A DNA stretch of 64,000 bases from Lachnospiraceae bacterium (GCA_017622875.1 JAGAQG010000046.1:1-64000), one strand, 5' to 3'; positions 32,941 through 42,321 are shown, numbered from the stretch's first letter. Made by a program: numbers and translations. Notes: a model not told the origin generated them from the sequence alone.

Positions 32941-34343
32941 TGCTGTCATTAAAGCAGAAAGCCAAGTTCGGAGCAAAGTGTGAGCTGGCCAGAAGATCTT
33001 TCTGGTATTACTGCAAGACAAAGGCACCGAACTTTTACAAAGAAGACCGAACCTACCTTGTAACGCTTTGCAATGAATTCCAAAGTTTTTACGAATCAGA
33101 CGATGAGGTAATGATCATAAACCTGCCGCCGAGACATGGAAAGTCAAGAACGGCGGGTCTGTTTGTTGAGTGGGTCTTGGGAGATGATCAGAATCAGAAA
33201 GTAATGACTGGTTCTTACAATGAGACGTTATCCACGACCTTTTCAAAGAATGTCCGGAATGATATTCAGGAAGCAAAAGCGGATGAGAATAAAATCGTGT
33301 TCTCTGATATCTTCCCCGGTATCAGTATCAAAAAGGGCGACGGCGCCATGAACTTATGGAGCCTGAAAGATGGATATAACAATTACCTGGCGACCTCCCC
33401 AACGGGTACGGCGACTGGATTTGGTGCCTCACTGATGCTCATCGATGATCTGATCAAGAACGCAGAGGAGGCCAATAACGAAACCGTAAAAGAAAAACAC
33501 TGGGACTGGTTCGCAAATACGATGCTTTCCAGATTAGAGGAAGGCGGTAAGATCATTATCATCATGACCCGATGGGCGAGCGATGATCTGGCCGGTAAAG
33601 CCTTGGAGCATTTCAGGAATGAGGGAGCCAAAGTCCGACATGTTTCCATGAAGGCGCTGTTGGATCCGGATACGCATGAAATGCTGTGCCCGGCAGTGTT
33701 ATCTTATAAGTCTTACATGCGTAAGGTAAAGGCGATGGGAGCGGACATCGCATCTGCGAACTATCAGCAGGAACCTATTGACCTGAAAGGACGCTTGTAC
33801 AGCAACTTCAAGACATATACGAAGTTACCGATGGATGAGAAAGGCAACAGCCTGCTGGAAGGTATTTACAGCTATACAGATACAGCCGACGAGGGCAACG
33901 ATTACCTGTGCACAATTATCTGGGGTGCATACAGAAAAGAAGCCTATGTCCTGGATGTGTACTACACTCAGGCGGGTATGGAAGAAACTGAGCCAGAGGT
34001 CGCAAGAAGGTTCTTTGAGCACCAGGTTGCGCTGGCTAGAATTGAGAGTAATAACGGTGGCTCTGGATTTGCCAGAAATGTTATTAGGTTATTGATGGAG
34101 AATCACCAGAGCAATTATACAGATGTTAGATGGTTCCACCAGAATAAGAACAAGCTGGCGAGAATCCTATCCAATGCCACATGGATTATGAACCATGTGC
34201 ACTTTCCGGTGAACTGGCGAGACCTGTGGCCGGAATATTATGATTCTATGATTAAGTTCCAGCGCAGCGGCGAGAACAAGCACGATGATGCGCAGGATGC
34301 TACCACAGGAGTAGCAGAGACAATGACGATATTAGGAGCGTGA
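32940..34343 (+). CDS. terL: Terminase large subunit
   Basis: 467 residues; the packaging motor and headful or cos nuclease. Walker A is LPPRHGKSRT (about residues 61-70), Walker B is LMLIDDLI (about 165), and the coupling segment is IIIMTRW. The RNase H-like nuclease domain begins near YTDTADEGNDY with the first metal-binding Asp and ends with the HDDAQDA segment. It is full length and directly coupled to terS. Confidence 0.95.
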   Translation: MLSLKQKAKFGAKCELARRSFWYYCKTKAPNFYKEDRTYLVTLCNEFQSFYESDDEVMIINLPPRHGKSRTAGLFVEWVLGDDQNQKVMTGSYNETLSTTFSKNVRNDIQEAKADENKIVFSDIFPGISIKKGDGAMNLWSLKDGYNNYLATSPTGTATGFGASLMLIDDLIKNAEEANNETVKEKHWDWFANTMLSRLEEGGKIIIIMTRWASDDLAGKALEHFRNEGAKVRHVSMKALLDPDTHEMLCPAVLSYKSYMRKVKAMGADIASANYQQEPIDLKGRLYSNFKTYTKLPMDEKGNSLLEGIYSYTDTADEGNDYLCTIIWGAYRKEAYVLDVYYTQAGMEETEPEVARRFFEHQVALARIESNNGGSGFARNVIRLLMENHQSNYTDVRWFHQNKNKLARILSNATWIMNHVHFPVNWRDLWPEYYDSMIKFQRSGENKHDDAQDATTGVAETMTILGA

Positions 34344-34347
34344 GAAA

Positions 34348-35841
34348 GTGGGCGTGATACAGAAAATGAGTGAATCAATAAAAAGAGGAATCCGTAGCTG
34401 GCTGAATGTGACACCGGCGCAGCCTTATGCGATTCAGATCCAGGAGGTCATGGACTTTGAACTGACCGCCATCCGGAACCGGATCTGGTACCGCGGAGAT
34501 AGCAATGAGCTGGAGCAGATGTACATGCAGAATCCGGAATGGGCAGATAAATACAAATTCTGGGCCAGCAGATGCACGCCTGGTCTTGAAATGCGAAAGA
34601 TTCATACCGGTCTTCCAGGACTTATTGTTCGTGTACTCGCTTCGGTTGTACTAAGCGATATGAACGATTTCGAGTTCAACGACAAGGAGGCTCATAAGAA
34701 ACTTTGGGAAGAGATTGCGAAAGATAATAAGTTCCACAAAAAGATAGAGAAGGCCGTAAAAGAAGCACTGTATATCGGTGATGGAGCTTTTAAGATAAGC
34801 ATTGACACGGAGGTCAGCGCGTATCCGATTCTGGAATGGTGCCCAGGAGAGCGTATCGAGATTGTGAAGAAGCATGAACGGCTGCATGAAGTTATTTTCA
34901 AAACGGCATACAAGGCAAACGGAAAACAGTATGTACTTAACGAGAGATATGGCTATGGCTATATCACGAATGAGTTATATCTGGAAGGGGAGAAGGTGGA
35001 TTTAAAATCCATCGAAGCCACTATGGAACTCGAGGATTGTACATTTGATAAGTCAGTGATACTGGCGGTTCCTTTTCAAATCTACGAGTCAGCCAAGTAC
35101 GAAGGGAGAGGAGGTTCCGTTTTTGATGGGAAACTAGATGCCTTCGACGCGTTTGATGAGAGCTGGTCTCAATGGATGGATGCCATCCGGAAGGGAAGAG
35201 CAAAAGAGTACATACCAGAGAATCTGATTCCCAAGGATCCTAAGAACGGAGATCTGCTGAAGCCAAATCCATTTGACAATGCGTTTATCAAAGCGAAGAG
35301 TACATTTTCGGAGAACGGAGAGTCCAGCATTGACGTTAAGCAGCCGGCAATTCCGCACGATAGTTACATGGCGACTTATTGCACGGCGCTGGACCTTTGC
35401 CTGCAGGGAATCATCAGCCCCTCCACTCTGGGAATTGATGTGAAGAAGTTGGATAACGCAGAAGCCCAGCGTGAAAAAGAAAAGACTACGCTGTATACCA
35501 GAAATGCCATTATCGAAGCTCTACAGGAAAGCCTGCCGGAGCTGGTACAGGCTTCTATCAATGCCTACAATCTGACGAACAAGAGTGCACTGGAAGAAGT
35601 CAATGTAACAATTCCGTTCGGAGAGTACGCGAACCCTTCTTTCGAGAGCCAGGTCGAGACTGTGGCAAAGGGTAAGCAGGGAGGCATTATGAGTATCGAG
35701 GCATCTGTGGAAGAACTGTATGGAGATTCCAAAGACGATGAGTGGAAGAAAGAAGAAATTGCCCGTTTGAAGGCAGAACAGGGCATTGCGGAGGTAGCAG
35801 AACCGGGAGTTAATATGACTGCCGGCTCTTTTAATGTCTAG
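34348..35841 (+). CDS. Portal protein
   Basis: 497 residues, SPP1 gp6-like portal that forms the dodecameric entry for DNA. The order terL-portal-MuF supports it. Segments such as EIAKDNKFHKKIEKAVKEALYIGDGAFKI and GIIQSPSTLGID-like ISPSTLGIDVKKLDNAEAQREK are typical of this family. It is 4 bp downstream of terL. Confidence 0.9.
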   Translation: MGVIQKMSESIKRGIRSWLNVTPAQPYAIQIQEVMDFELTAIRNRIWYRGDSNELEQMYMQNPEWADKYKFWASRCTPGLEMRKIHTGLPGLIVRVLASVVLSDMNDFEFNDKEAHKKLWEEIAKDNKFHKKIEKAVKEALYIGDGAFKISIDTEVSAYPILEWCPGERIEIVKKHERLHEVIFKTAYKANGKQYVLNERYGYGYITNELYLEGEKVDLKSIEATMELEDCTFDKSVILAVPFQIYESAKYEGRGGSVFDGKLDAFDAFDESWSQWMDAIRKGRAKEYIPENLIPKDPKNGDLLKPNPFDNAFIKAKSTFSENGESSIDVKQPAIPHDSYMATYCTALDLCLQGIISPSTLGIDVKKLDNAEAQREKEKTTLYTRNAIIEALQESLPELVQASINAYNLTNKSALEEVNVTIPFGEYANPSFESQVETVAKGKQGGIMSIEASVEELYGDSKDDEWKKEEIARLKAEQGIAEVAEPGVNMTAGSFNV

Positions 35842-35860
35842 ATGAAAGGTGGAAATCCTA

Positions 35861-36085
35861 ATGCGAGTGGTAATAATGAATCATGAATATGGAATGAGTC
35901 GCGATGAAGTGAAGAAGTTTCTAAAGGTCGCAAGCGAACAGGTACCATTTGGCATCTATGCTGTTGAAAAAGGCAATTACATAGAAATGCGCTGCGATCA
36001 TTGCAAAAGCATTACCCAGCTGAAGGAGCTGACCAGACAGTTTAAAGCGAAAGGGTTTAAGGTCCATTCGAACGGAGGCAAATGA
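35861..36085 (+). CDS. Small phage protein between portal and MuF
   Basis: 74 residues with a CDHC motif in YIEMRCDHCKSITQLKEL. AGGTGG is 6-7 bases from the ATG at 35861. Its end overlaps the MuF start. The function is unknown. Confidence 0.55.
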   Translation: MRVVIMNHEYGMSRDEVKKFLKVASEQVPFGIYAVEKGNYIEMRCDHCKSITQLKELTRQFKAKGFKVHSNGGK

Positions 36086-37725
36086 TGCCAAAGATAAATA
36101 CTGAGTATGATATCGGAAAAGCTTTTGAAGCTATTGAAAATGAACTGATTGCTTCTATGATCCGTAATATGAAAAGTCATAAGCTGGAAGAAATCGATGA
36201 AGACAAACAGTGGACCATGTGGCAGGCGGAGCAGCTGAAAGCCCTGGAGAAGTACAAAAAGGAAAATCTGGAGAAATATAAAGATGTATTTAAAGACATC
36301 AATTCCCAAATAAAAGCACTGATTTCTATTGCCAAATCTGAAGGCGAGATGTCGCAGGAAATCGCGATATTAAATGCTATTAAAAACGGATTTAAGGCAG
36401 AACGGATAGACAGGGGAACATACGGAGAATTCTTTAAGTTAAACGAACGAAAACTGGAAGCACTGATTAAAGCCACTACAGACGATATGGAGAAAGCGGA
36501 AACGGCGGTTCTTCGTATGGCGAATGATCAATATCGGAAAGTGATCTATAATGCACAGGTTTATGCGAACACCGGCGCTGGTACATACGAAAAGGCAGTT
36601 GACATGGCTACAAAGGATATGCTGTCGGCTGGACTGAATTGTATTGTATATGCAAATGGAGCACGACATACACTTTCTGACTATGCGGATATGGCTATTC
36701 GAACAGCTTCGAAACGTGCTTACCTGCAGGGTGAAGGCTTAAAACGTCAGGAATGGAAGATATCAACAGTCATTGTGAATAAACGTGGGAATCCTTGTCC
36801 GAAATGCTTACCGTTCTGTGGAAAAGTCCTGATTGATGATGTGTGGTCAGGAGGAAAAGCTTCAGATGGTCCATATCCATTGATGAGCAAAGCAATAGAA
36901 TATGGTCTTTATCATCCACGATGCAAGGACAGTCACACTACATATTTCCCAGGGATATCTTCGGCTGACGATACTTGGACAGAGAAAGAATTGGAAGCTG
37001 TTGGGCTAAAGGCAAAGCAAGAGGCTAAGCAACAGTATGCAAAGCGACAAGAAGATAAGTTTAAAAGATTGGCCAAATATTCTCTGGATCCAGAAAACAG
37101 GAAAGAATACGCAAAGAAAGCGAGAGAGTGGAATATAGCGGCCGCTAAACGATTTGATAATTATGATGAACTAGAAAAATACATAAAACAGATATATAAT
37201 GGCACTGTAGATGAAGATGTGAGAAATTTGGATATCAGACAGGTCAATATATCTTTTGCAGAATTTGAAAAAGTAATTTCCGATTTTCCGGAAATAGAAA
37301 AGTATTTTTCTGGATTAAATACAACACCATTGGGAAAAGCAGCATTTGTGCCTAATGGTGAATTGGCTTTTAATCCAGCTCATTACGATAAAATATCTTC
37401 AAAGCTATTTGGGACAGGTTTCCATGAAGCGGGACATTTGATCGAACTTTCGTTGATTAAAAAATATAATCCCAATTTGGATGACGAAACGGTTTATCAA
37501 TTATATGCAGAAGGGATTTTTGCAAAGAATTTGGTAAATGCAGCATATTCGAGAATAGGAAGCTCCAGAACTTTAACAGAATTAAGAAGAGAAATATCGA
37601 ACTATGCTTTAAAAGATGAGTCAGAAACTCTTGCAGAGGCTGTAAAAGATTATTATTGCAATGGATATTCATCTTCAATTTTATCGAGACAGATTATTAA
37701 GATAATAGCGGAGGAATTGAAATGA
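36082..37725 (+). CDS. MuF-type minor capsid protein fused to a zinc metalloprotease toxin domain
   Basis: 547 residues. The N-terminal 300 or so are a minor capsid protein of the Phage_min_cap2/MuF group: a coiled-coil start, YADMAIRTASKRAYLQGEG, and the Cys-rich NPCPKCLPFCGKV and YHPRCKDSHTTY. A linker rich in Lys and Glu leads to a C-terminal domain (about 380-547) with HEAGH at about 448-452 and ESETLAEAV at about 513-521, as in zincin proteases with a downstream Glu ligand. MuF-toxin fusions are thought to be injected or released with the phage. The next gene may encode the immunity protein. Codon use and composition drop in GC here. Confidence 0.8.
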   Translation: MMPKINTEYDIGKAFEAIENELIASMIRNMKSHKLEEIDEDKQWTMWQAEQLKALEKYKKENLEKYKDVFKDINSQIKALISIAKSEGEMSQEIAILNAIKNGFKAERIDRGTYGEFFKLNERKLEALIKATTDDMEKAETAVLRMANDQYRKVIYNAQVYANTGAGTYEKAVDMATKDMLSAGLNCIVYANGARHTLSDYADMAIRTASKRAYLQGEGLKRQEWKISTVIVNKRGNPCPKCLPFCGKVLIDDVWSGGKASDGPYPLMSKAIEYGLYHPRCKDSHTTYFPGISSADDTWTEKELEAVGLKAKQEAKQQYAKRQEDKFKRLAKYSLDPENRKEYAKKAREWNIAAAKRFDNYDELEKYIKQIYNGTVDEDVRNLDIRQVNISFAEFEKVISDFPEIEKYFSGLNTTPLGKAAFVPNGELAFNPAHYDKISSKLFGTGFHEAGHLIELSLIKKYNPNLDDETVYQLYAEGIFAKNLVNAAYSRIGSSRTLTELRREISNYALKDESETLAEAVKDYYCNGYSSSILSRQIIKIIAEELK

Positions 37726-37883
37726 CGGCATTTGAAGATGCGGAGTTCTGGGAGTATGTTACAGTAGATGAGAACGGAAACATGATAGGCGTGCAAGAAG
37801 ATATGCCAGAAAGTGCATGGCCGGATTACGAAGCATTTCTGGAAGAACAAAAATATGCAAAAGAACATAATGTGAAAATCTAA
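37722..37883 (+). CDS. Small acidic protein, probable immunity partner of the MuF toxin
   Basis: 53 residues with 14 acidic side chains (MTAFEDAEFWEYVTVDENG, then ESAWPDYEAFLEEQ). It starts in an ATGA overlap with the MuF gene and is followed directly by a terminator, so the two form a closed unit in the middle of the structural operon. Size, charge and position match immunity proteins of polymorphic toxins; no homology was established. Confidence 0.55.
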   Translation: MTAFEDAEFWEYVTVDENGNMIGVQEDMPESAWPDYEAFLEEQKYAKEHNVKI

Positions 37884-37885
37884 TC

Positions 37886-37925
37886 AATAACCATTTGGCG
37901 TGATGCTGAGTGGTTATTTTTATTT
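37886..37925 (+). terminator. Hairpin terminator after the toxin/immunity pair
   Basis: AATAACCA pairs with TGGTTATT across a 17-base loop and is followed by TTTATTTATTTT. It is unusual to see a terminator here inside the late operon. Confidence 0.6.
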
Positions 37926-37953
37926 ATTTTTTAGAAAGGAGGATGAAAAAACA

Positions 37954-38127
37954 ATGATAAAAGTAAAAGCTCTTAGAGAGTTCTATGATCGTGAAAACAA
38001 TTTAAAACTCAGAAAAAAAGATGAAGAATTTGAAGTTTCTGAAAAAAGAGCTGAGAAACTGACGGGTCTTGGTTATGTGAAAATGGCTGAGAAAGCAACT
38101 GAAAAAGCACAGGAGAAGAAAGGATAA
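37954..38127 (+). CDS. Small head-region phage protein
   Basis: 57 residues, MIKVKALREFYDRENNLKLRKK at the start and lysine/glutamate-rich at the end. The central segment FEVSEKRAEKLTGLGYV is shared by many small proteins found just before the scaffold genes of Firmicute phages. AAGGAGG lies before the ATG. It may be a head decoration or assembly factor; this is not proven. Confidence 0.65.
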   Translation: MIKVKALREFYDRENNLKLRKKDEEFEVSEKRAEKLTGLGYVKMAEKATEKAQEKKG

Positions 38128-38149
38128 GGTGATCCAGCTATCTCCCTTT

Positions 38150-38178
38150 GAGGCGCAGGGTTATGCGTCTTATTTTTA
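38150..38178 (+). terminator. Hairpin before the scaffold gene
   Basis: GAGGCGCA pairs with TGCGTCTT (two G-U pairs) over a GGGTTA loop, with a following ATTTTTAT. The 162-bp gap up to the scaffold gene otherwise holds a leader with the repeated unit AAACTGTAA (about 38247 and 38269). Confidence 0.5.
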
Positions 38179-38289
38179 TGCCCGAAGGCTTAAAACTACG
38201 ATGAGACACATTGTAATCAACTGTTAGTGCAGACAGCACAGAAAAAACTGTAAGAGAGACACTCATAAAACTGTAAAGGAGAACAAAAA

Positions 38290-38910
38290 ATGGGAAACAA
38301 TAGATTTTTACCAATGAACCTGCAGATATTTGCTGAACCGGCTCCAGGAGCAGGAGAACCGGCACCACAGCCGACAGATCCGACTCCAACGAATCAACAG
38401 GCAACCCCATCGATTGATTACGAAAAAATCGCAAATATGGTAGCAGGAAAGCAGGCGGCAACGGAAGACAGTGTCCTGCGAGGTTATTTTAAACAGCAGG
38501 GCTTATCTAAAGAGGAAGCTGACCAAGCTATTGCAACATTCAAGCAGCAGAAGGCGGCAAATCAGCCGGATGTAAATGCGATGCAGACACAGCTTACACA
38601 GGCACAGGCGGCAGCCCAGAAGGCTCAGATTGAGGGTAAGGCTGTGATGATCTCTGTTGAGCTGGGAATTGACGCAAAGACCATTCCGTATGTCCTAAAA
38701 ATGGCGGATTTAAGCCAGGTCGTTGGACAGGACGGAACAATTAACGAAGAAACATTAAAGAATGCCTTAAATAAGGTGCTAGAGGATGTGCCGGCATTAA
38801 AACCGCAGGCCGCAGGCACCACCGGCTTTATCAAAGTGGGAACGGCTGGAGGAAACGGCCAGCAGACCCAGATGGCAGATGAAGCACTGAAAAAGGCATT
38901 TGGACTTTAA
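38290..38910 (+). CDS. Phage capsid scaffolding protein
   Basis: 206 residues with the common layout: an alanine/proline/glutamine-rich N-terminus (PAPGAGEPAPQPTDPTPT), a coiled coil with QLTQAQAAAQKAQIEG, and a C-terminus IKVGTAGG...EALKKAFGL that binds capsid protein. MPMNLQIFA-like FLPMNLQIFAE is a signature of clostridial scaffold proteins. It lies directly before the capsid gene. Confidence 0.88.
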   Translation: MGNNRFLPMNLQIFAEPAPGAGEPAPQPTDPTPTNQQATPSIDYEKIANMVAGKQAATEDSVLRGYFKQQGLSKEEADQAIATFKQQKAANQPDVNAMQTQLTQAQAAAQKAQIEGKAVMISVELGIDAKTIPYVLKMADLSQVVGQDGTINEETLKNALNKVLEDVPALKPQAAGTTGFIKVGTAGGNGQQTQMADEALKKAFGL

Positions 38911-38930
38911 AGAAAGAGAGGTAATACGAT

Positions 38931-39815
38931 ATGGCAGTTTATGATTACGCCGAAACTTTTACACAGCTTTTACAGCAGAAGTACGCAAAAGAACTTTGTT
39001 CTGATGCACTGGCACAGAGCAACCCTCAGGTAAAATTCCTGAATACACAGACTATCAAGCTTCCGAGAATGACCGTGTCTGGTTATAAGGACCACACCAG
39101 AACCATTGGTTTCAATACCGGTACTCTTGGAAACGACTGGGAGGCAAAGAAGCTTGCCCATGACCGTGATATTGAGTTCTGGATTGACCCGATGGATATC
39201 GACGAAACCAATCTGACTCTTTCTGTTGCGAATATCCAGAACACATTCGAGACAGAGCAGGCAATTCCGGAGAAGGATTCTTATCGTTTCTCCAAGCTTC
39301 ATGCAGAGATGACTGCATTCTCCGGCCGCATTAATACCACCGTCATTGATGCTGCGAACTTTCTGGAAGCATTCGACACAGAGATGGCTTACATGGACGA
39401 GGCGGGTGTTCCAGAGGAAGGAAGAATCCTCTATGTAACACCTACCATGAGAAAAATCTTAAAGGAGGCAGAAGGCATCCAGCGCACCATGACTGTGATG
39501 AGCCCGTCCTCTATCAACAGAAAGGTCCACAGCCTGGATGATGTGACCATCAAGATGGTTCCGGCAGCCAGAATGAAGACGAAGTACGACTTCACAGAAG
39601 GCTGTGTAGCAGCTGAGGATGCGAAGCAGATCAACTGGATCCTGATTCATACATCCTGCGTAGTATGCCGTGATAAGTACAGCTACATTAAGCTGTTCAC
39701 ACCGGGCACAGACAGCCGTACAGCAGATGGTTACCTGTACCAGAATCGTAACTATGGCGACTTGTTCCTTCTGGAAAAGAAAATCGAAGGATGCGCTATG
39801 AATGTAAGCGCATAA
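38931..39815 (+). CDS. Major capsid protein
   Basis: 294 residues, HK97-like fold expected. Features include the N-terminal YDYAETFTQLLQQKYAKELCSDAL, IKLPRMTVSGYKDHTRTIGFN, and IEFWIDPMDIDETN, as in Firmicute siphovirus capsids. The gene has a stronger codon bias than its neighbours, as expected for the most abundant product. AGAGAGG precedes the ATG. Confidence 0.92.
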   Translation: MAVYDYAETFTQLLQQKYAKELCSDALAQSNPQVKFLNTQTIKLPRMTVSGYKDHTRTIGFNTGTLGNDWEAKKLAHDRDIEFWIDPMDIDETNLTLSVANIQNTFETEQAIPEKDSYRFSKLHAEMTAFSGRINTTVIDAANFLEAFDTEMAYMDEAGVPEEGRILYVTPTMRKILKEAEGIQRTMTVMSPSSINRKVHSLDDVTIKMVPAARMKTKYDFTEGCVAAEDAKQINWILIHTSCVVCRDKYSYIKLFTPGTDSRTADGYLYQNRNYGDLFLLEKKIEGCAMNVSA

Positions 39816-39827
39816 GGAGGGCTTTAG

Positions 39828-40076
39828 ATGAAAGCGGTAAAAGGAAATAAAGAGTATACCATTGATGAGAGCCAGAAGAAGTTCTATCAGGACGGAGGCT
39901 TTGACATCAAGGATAACGCCGGAAATGTGATTGCTTACGGACGTGGAAAGACCGTTCCGTATGGCGATTACATGAATGTAATGGCGGAGCTGGCTGCAAC
40001 TAAGGCAGAGCTTGAAGCTGTGAAGGATAAAGCGGCGGAAGAGAAGAAGTCTAAAGGCGCAAAGGGCGGTGAGTAG
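39828..40076 (+). CDS. Small head protein with lysine/alanine-rich end
   Basis: 82 residues: a small beta domain (TIDESQKKFYQDGGFDIKDNAGNVIAYG) and a helix with alternating Ala, Glu and Lys. GGAGGG precedes the ATG. It is often found between capsid and connector genes; a capsid-associated role is likely. Confidence 0.65.
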   Translation: MKAVKGNKEYTIDESQKKFYQDGGFDIKDNAGNVIAYGRGKTVPYGDYMNVMAELAATKAELEAVKDKAAEEKKSKGAKGGE

Positions 40077-40077
40077 T

Positions 40078-40464
40078 ATGTCCTACGAACCATATGTAGA
40101 CGAAACATACTATAAAAACACCTTCGGCGGAGAAATGATTCCAGATGCTGAACTGGACAGACGTCTCAGAATGGCTTCCAGACATATCGATTCCCTGACC
40201 TACAATCGAATTGTAGGCCGGGGCTTTTCTTCTTTAACGGACTTTCAACAGGAAGTAATTAAAGAAGTAGTGTGTCTGCAGGCAGAATTCGAATACGAAA
40301 ATGCGGATGAAATCGAAACGATTCTTTCGAGTTACAGTATCAATGGTGTATCTGCTCAGTTTGGAAATTCCTGGAATGTGTTTACGGATAAGGGGATTGC
40401 AATGAAGCGTGATGTATACACCATGCTCTGCCAGACTGGACTGTGCTGCAGATTAGCGAGGTAA
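40078..40464 (+). CDS. Head-tail connector (gp6-like adaptor)
   Basis: 128 residues, mostly helical, with YVDETYYKNTFGGEMIPDAELDRRLRMASRHIDSLTYNRI and the typical EFEYENADE segment. This is the first connector protein after the portal. The start at 40078 overlaps the previous stop. Confidence 0.8.
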   Translation: MSYEPYVDETYYKNTFGGEMIPDAELDRRLRMASRHIDSLTYNRIVGRGFSSLTDFQQEVIKEVVCLQAEFEYENADEIETILSSYSINGVSAQFGNSWNVFTDKGIAMKRDVYTMLCQTGLCCRLAR

Positions 40465-40468
40465 GCCT

Positions 40469-40807
40469 ATGAAATATCCATGTTTGGTTCCGAAACGTCT
40501 CTGTAAGACGGAAATCAGCCTCTCGCTTGAACGGGAAGGGCTGGATAAATATGGAGATCCACTTCCAACAATCGAGTATTCTGGAAAATGTAATTACCAG
40601 GATAAAGCCAAAACTGTGCTGACGTTTGAAAAGAAACTTGTACAGATCACTGGGAGTGCGCTGTTCCCGGGGGACATTTGTCCGGAACTTCCGCTGATAT
40701 CCGGAGGAACTGCGGTAATATTCGGTGTTCAGCGTCGAATTTTGCAAGGAACAAAAGCCCGTAATCCGGATGAGAGTGTAAATTATACAGAGGTGCTGCT
40801 GATATGA
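40469..40807 (+). CDS. Head closure protein, minor capsid
   Basis: 112 residues rich in beta strands, with LPLISGGTAVIFGVQRRILQGTKARNPDESVNYTEVLL. This matches the stopper or minor capsid position (gp16-like in SPP1). It overlaps the next gene by 4 bases. Confidence 0.75.
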   Translation: MKYPCLVPKRLCKTEISLSLEREGLDKYGDPLPTIEYSGKCNYQDKAKTVLTFEKKLVQITGSALFPGDICPELPLISGGTAVIFGVQRRILQGTKARNPDESVNYTEVLLI

Positions 40808-41187
40808 TCAAGGTAAACTCAAGTGTAAAGTTGAATATGCCGGCAATCAGAAGATTAACTGAGGCAGCAACAACTGCATTAGAAATGACTGCAGAACATC
40901 TCCATACAGAAATAGTACAGGCGCAGGTGGTGCCAAGAGATACTGGAAATTTACAGGGTGAATCTTTTTTTGTAGATGATTCCAAGAGCAAGAATGGAAA
41001 AGTGTCTTTGGTACATTCAACGCCTTACGCAAGAAGATTGTATTTTCATCCGGAATACAAATTTTCGAAGATAGAGAACCCTCATGCAAAGGGAAAGTGG
41101 TTCGAAGACTGGACAGAAGGCGGAAAGAGGGAAAAAGACGCTATTAAAGCATATGCAGAGTTTTACAGGAGGTTGACCGGAGTATGA
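40804..41187 (+). CDS. Minor capsid protein, HK97 gp10-like
   Basis: 127 residues. ALEMTAEHLHTEIVQAQVVPRDTGNLQGES and YARRLYFHPEYKF...AKGKWFEDW are the family's signature. It is needed for head-tail joining. It overlaps both neighbours by ATGA-type junctions. Confidence 0.82.
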   Translation: MIKVNSSVKLNMPAIRRLTEAATTALEMTAEHLHTEIVQAQVVPRDTGNLQGESFFVDDSKSKNGKVSLVHSTPYARRLYFHPEYKFSKIENPHAKGKWFEDWTEGGKREKDAIKAYAEFYRRLTGV

Positions 41188-41582
41188 TGTTATCTGATGT
41201 AAGAGATTATATAGAATCCCTAGGAATTGCAGAGCATGTATATTCCGGAAAACTGGACGCTAAAAAGGAAAAATCCATTGGAGTGTACAATTCAAAACAC
41301 GAGCACGTGTATAAGACTGCTATAGGCGGTCCTGAATTGGAATCCTATGGAACAAAACACATTACATTACTTGTGCATTGGAATAAGTCTCAAAGAGAGA
41401 CGGAAAAAGCCGCCACAGATTTATTCAAAAAGATTACATTGGTAAGAGAAGAAAAAATAAATGATGTAACTATGAAATTTATTTTGCCAATTTATGACCT
41501 GCAGGATGTGGGTACCGTTGAAAACGGTATTTACGAGATGGTCATTGAAGCGGCAGTGATCTATGAAAAGGAGGGCAAATAG
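41184..41582 (+). CDS. Tail terminator (minor capsid) protein
   Basis: 132 residues, alpha/beta, with YIESLGIAEHVYSGKLDAKKEKSIGVYN and the repeated strand pair IMK/ITLLVHWNKSQ. Position just before the tail tube gene and size fit the tail terminator. No stronger motif is available. Confidence 0.75.
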   Translation: MMLSDVRDYIESLGIAEHVYSGKLDAKKEKSIGVYNSKHEHVYKTAIGGPELESYGTKHITLLVHWNKSQRETEKAATDLFKKITLVREEKINDVTMKFILPIYDLQDVGTVENGIYEMVIEAAVIYEKEGK

Positions 41583-42023
41583 ATGAAAACAGGAGTATAT
41601 CCATGCTATGACAATCAGTTCAAGATTAACACAGCGGCATCCGGTGCAGATGCTGTTATGGAAAGTATTGCTGATTGCGATACTTTTGCAGTGTCATTTG
41701 ATAATGGCGTTGAAGAATGGCATCCGTTTGACACAGAAGGCTGGGTAAGAAGATTAATGACTGCAAAGGGCATTACAATTTCTGTAACAGCCAAAAGAAA
41801 TGTGGGAGATGCCGGAAATGATGCAGTAGCAGCACTTGCATGGGCCAATGGCCGTGATGCAGAAAAAGACTTCCAGTGGACATTCCCAGATGGAAGCACA
41901 GCGTTGTTTAAAGATGCAGTTATCAATGTCAAGAATGTTGGCTCAGGCGATTCCACAGCGGTAGCTCCATTGGAGTTCGACATTATGAGTAATGGAAAAC
42001 CAACATTCACACCAGCAGTATAA
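41583..42023 (+). CDS. Major tail tube protein
   Basis: 146 residues. FAVSFDNGVEEWHPFDTEGWVRRLMTAKGITISVTAKRNVGDAGNDAV is characteristic of Firmicute siphovirus tail tubes, seen here in the middle. It is 1 bp after the terminator gene and 10 bp before the tail chaperone gene. Confidence 0.85.
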   Translation: MKTGVYPCYDNQFKINTAASGADAVMESIADCDTFAVSFDNGVEEWHPFDTEGWVRRLMTAKGITISVTAKRNVGDAGNDAVAALAWANGRDAEKDFQWTFPDGSTALFKDAVINVKNVGSGDSTAVAPLEFDIMSNGKPTFTPAV

Positions 42024-42033
42024 GGAGCAAGTC

Positions 42034-42321
42034 ATGGCAAAAGTAGTAGATATTACGGAAAAACTTAGTTTTGATGAGAATCCAAAGATTAAAATTAGAG
42101 ATGTTGAAATTGAAGTAAACACTGATGCAGAGGCAATGCTGAAGTTGATGGGGACTTTAACGACAAAAACAGAAGGAGAAGCAACGTTAGAAGCATATGA
42201 GCTGCTGTTTAACGAAGAGGATCGAGAAAAAATCTCTAAAATGAAGCTTCCGTTCAAGGATTTCAAAGTATTGATCGAAGAATCGATTAATCTTGTAACA
42301 GGAGAAGAAAAGGGAGAGTAG
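42034..42321 (+). CDS. Tail assembly chaperone, upstream frame
   Basis: 95 residues, acidic, with IEVNTDAEAMLKLMGTL and LPFKDFKVLIEESINLV. AAGGAG is 9 bases before the ATG at 42034. Together with the next frame it forms the G/GT-type pair that acts on the tape measure during tail assembly. The A-rich run GAAAAGGGAGAG just before its stop may be a frameshift site. Confidence 0.75.
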   Translation: MAKVVDITEKLSFDENPKIKIRDVEIEVNTDAEAMLKLMGTLTTKTEGEATLEAYELLFNEEDREKISKMKLPFKDFKVLIEESINLVTGEEKGE

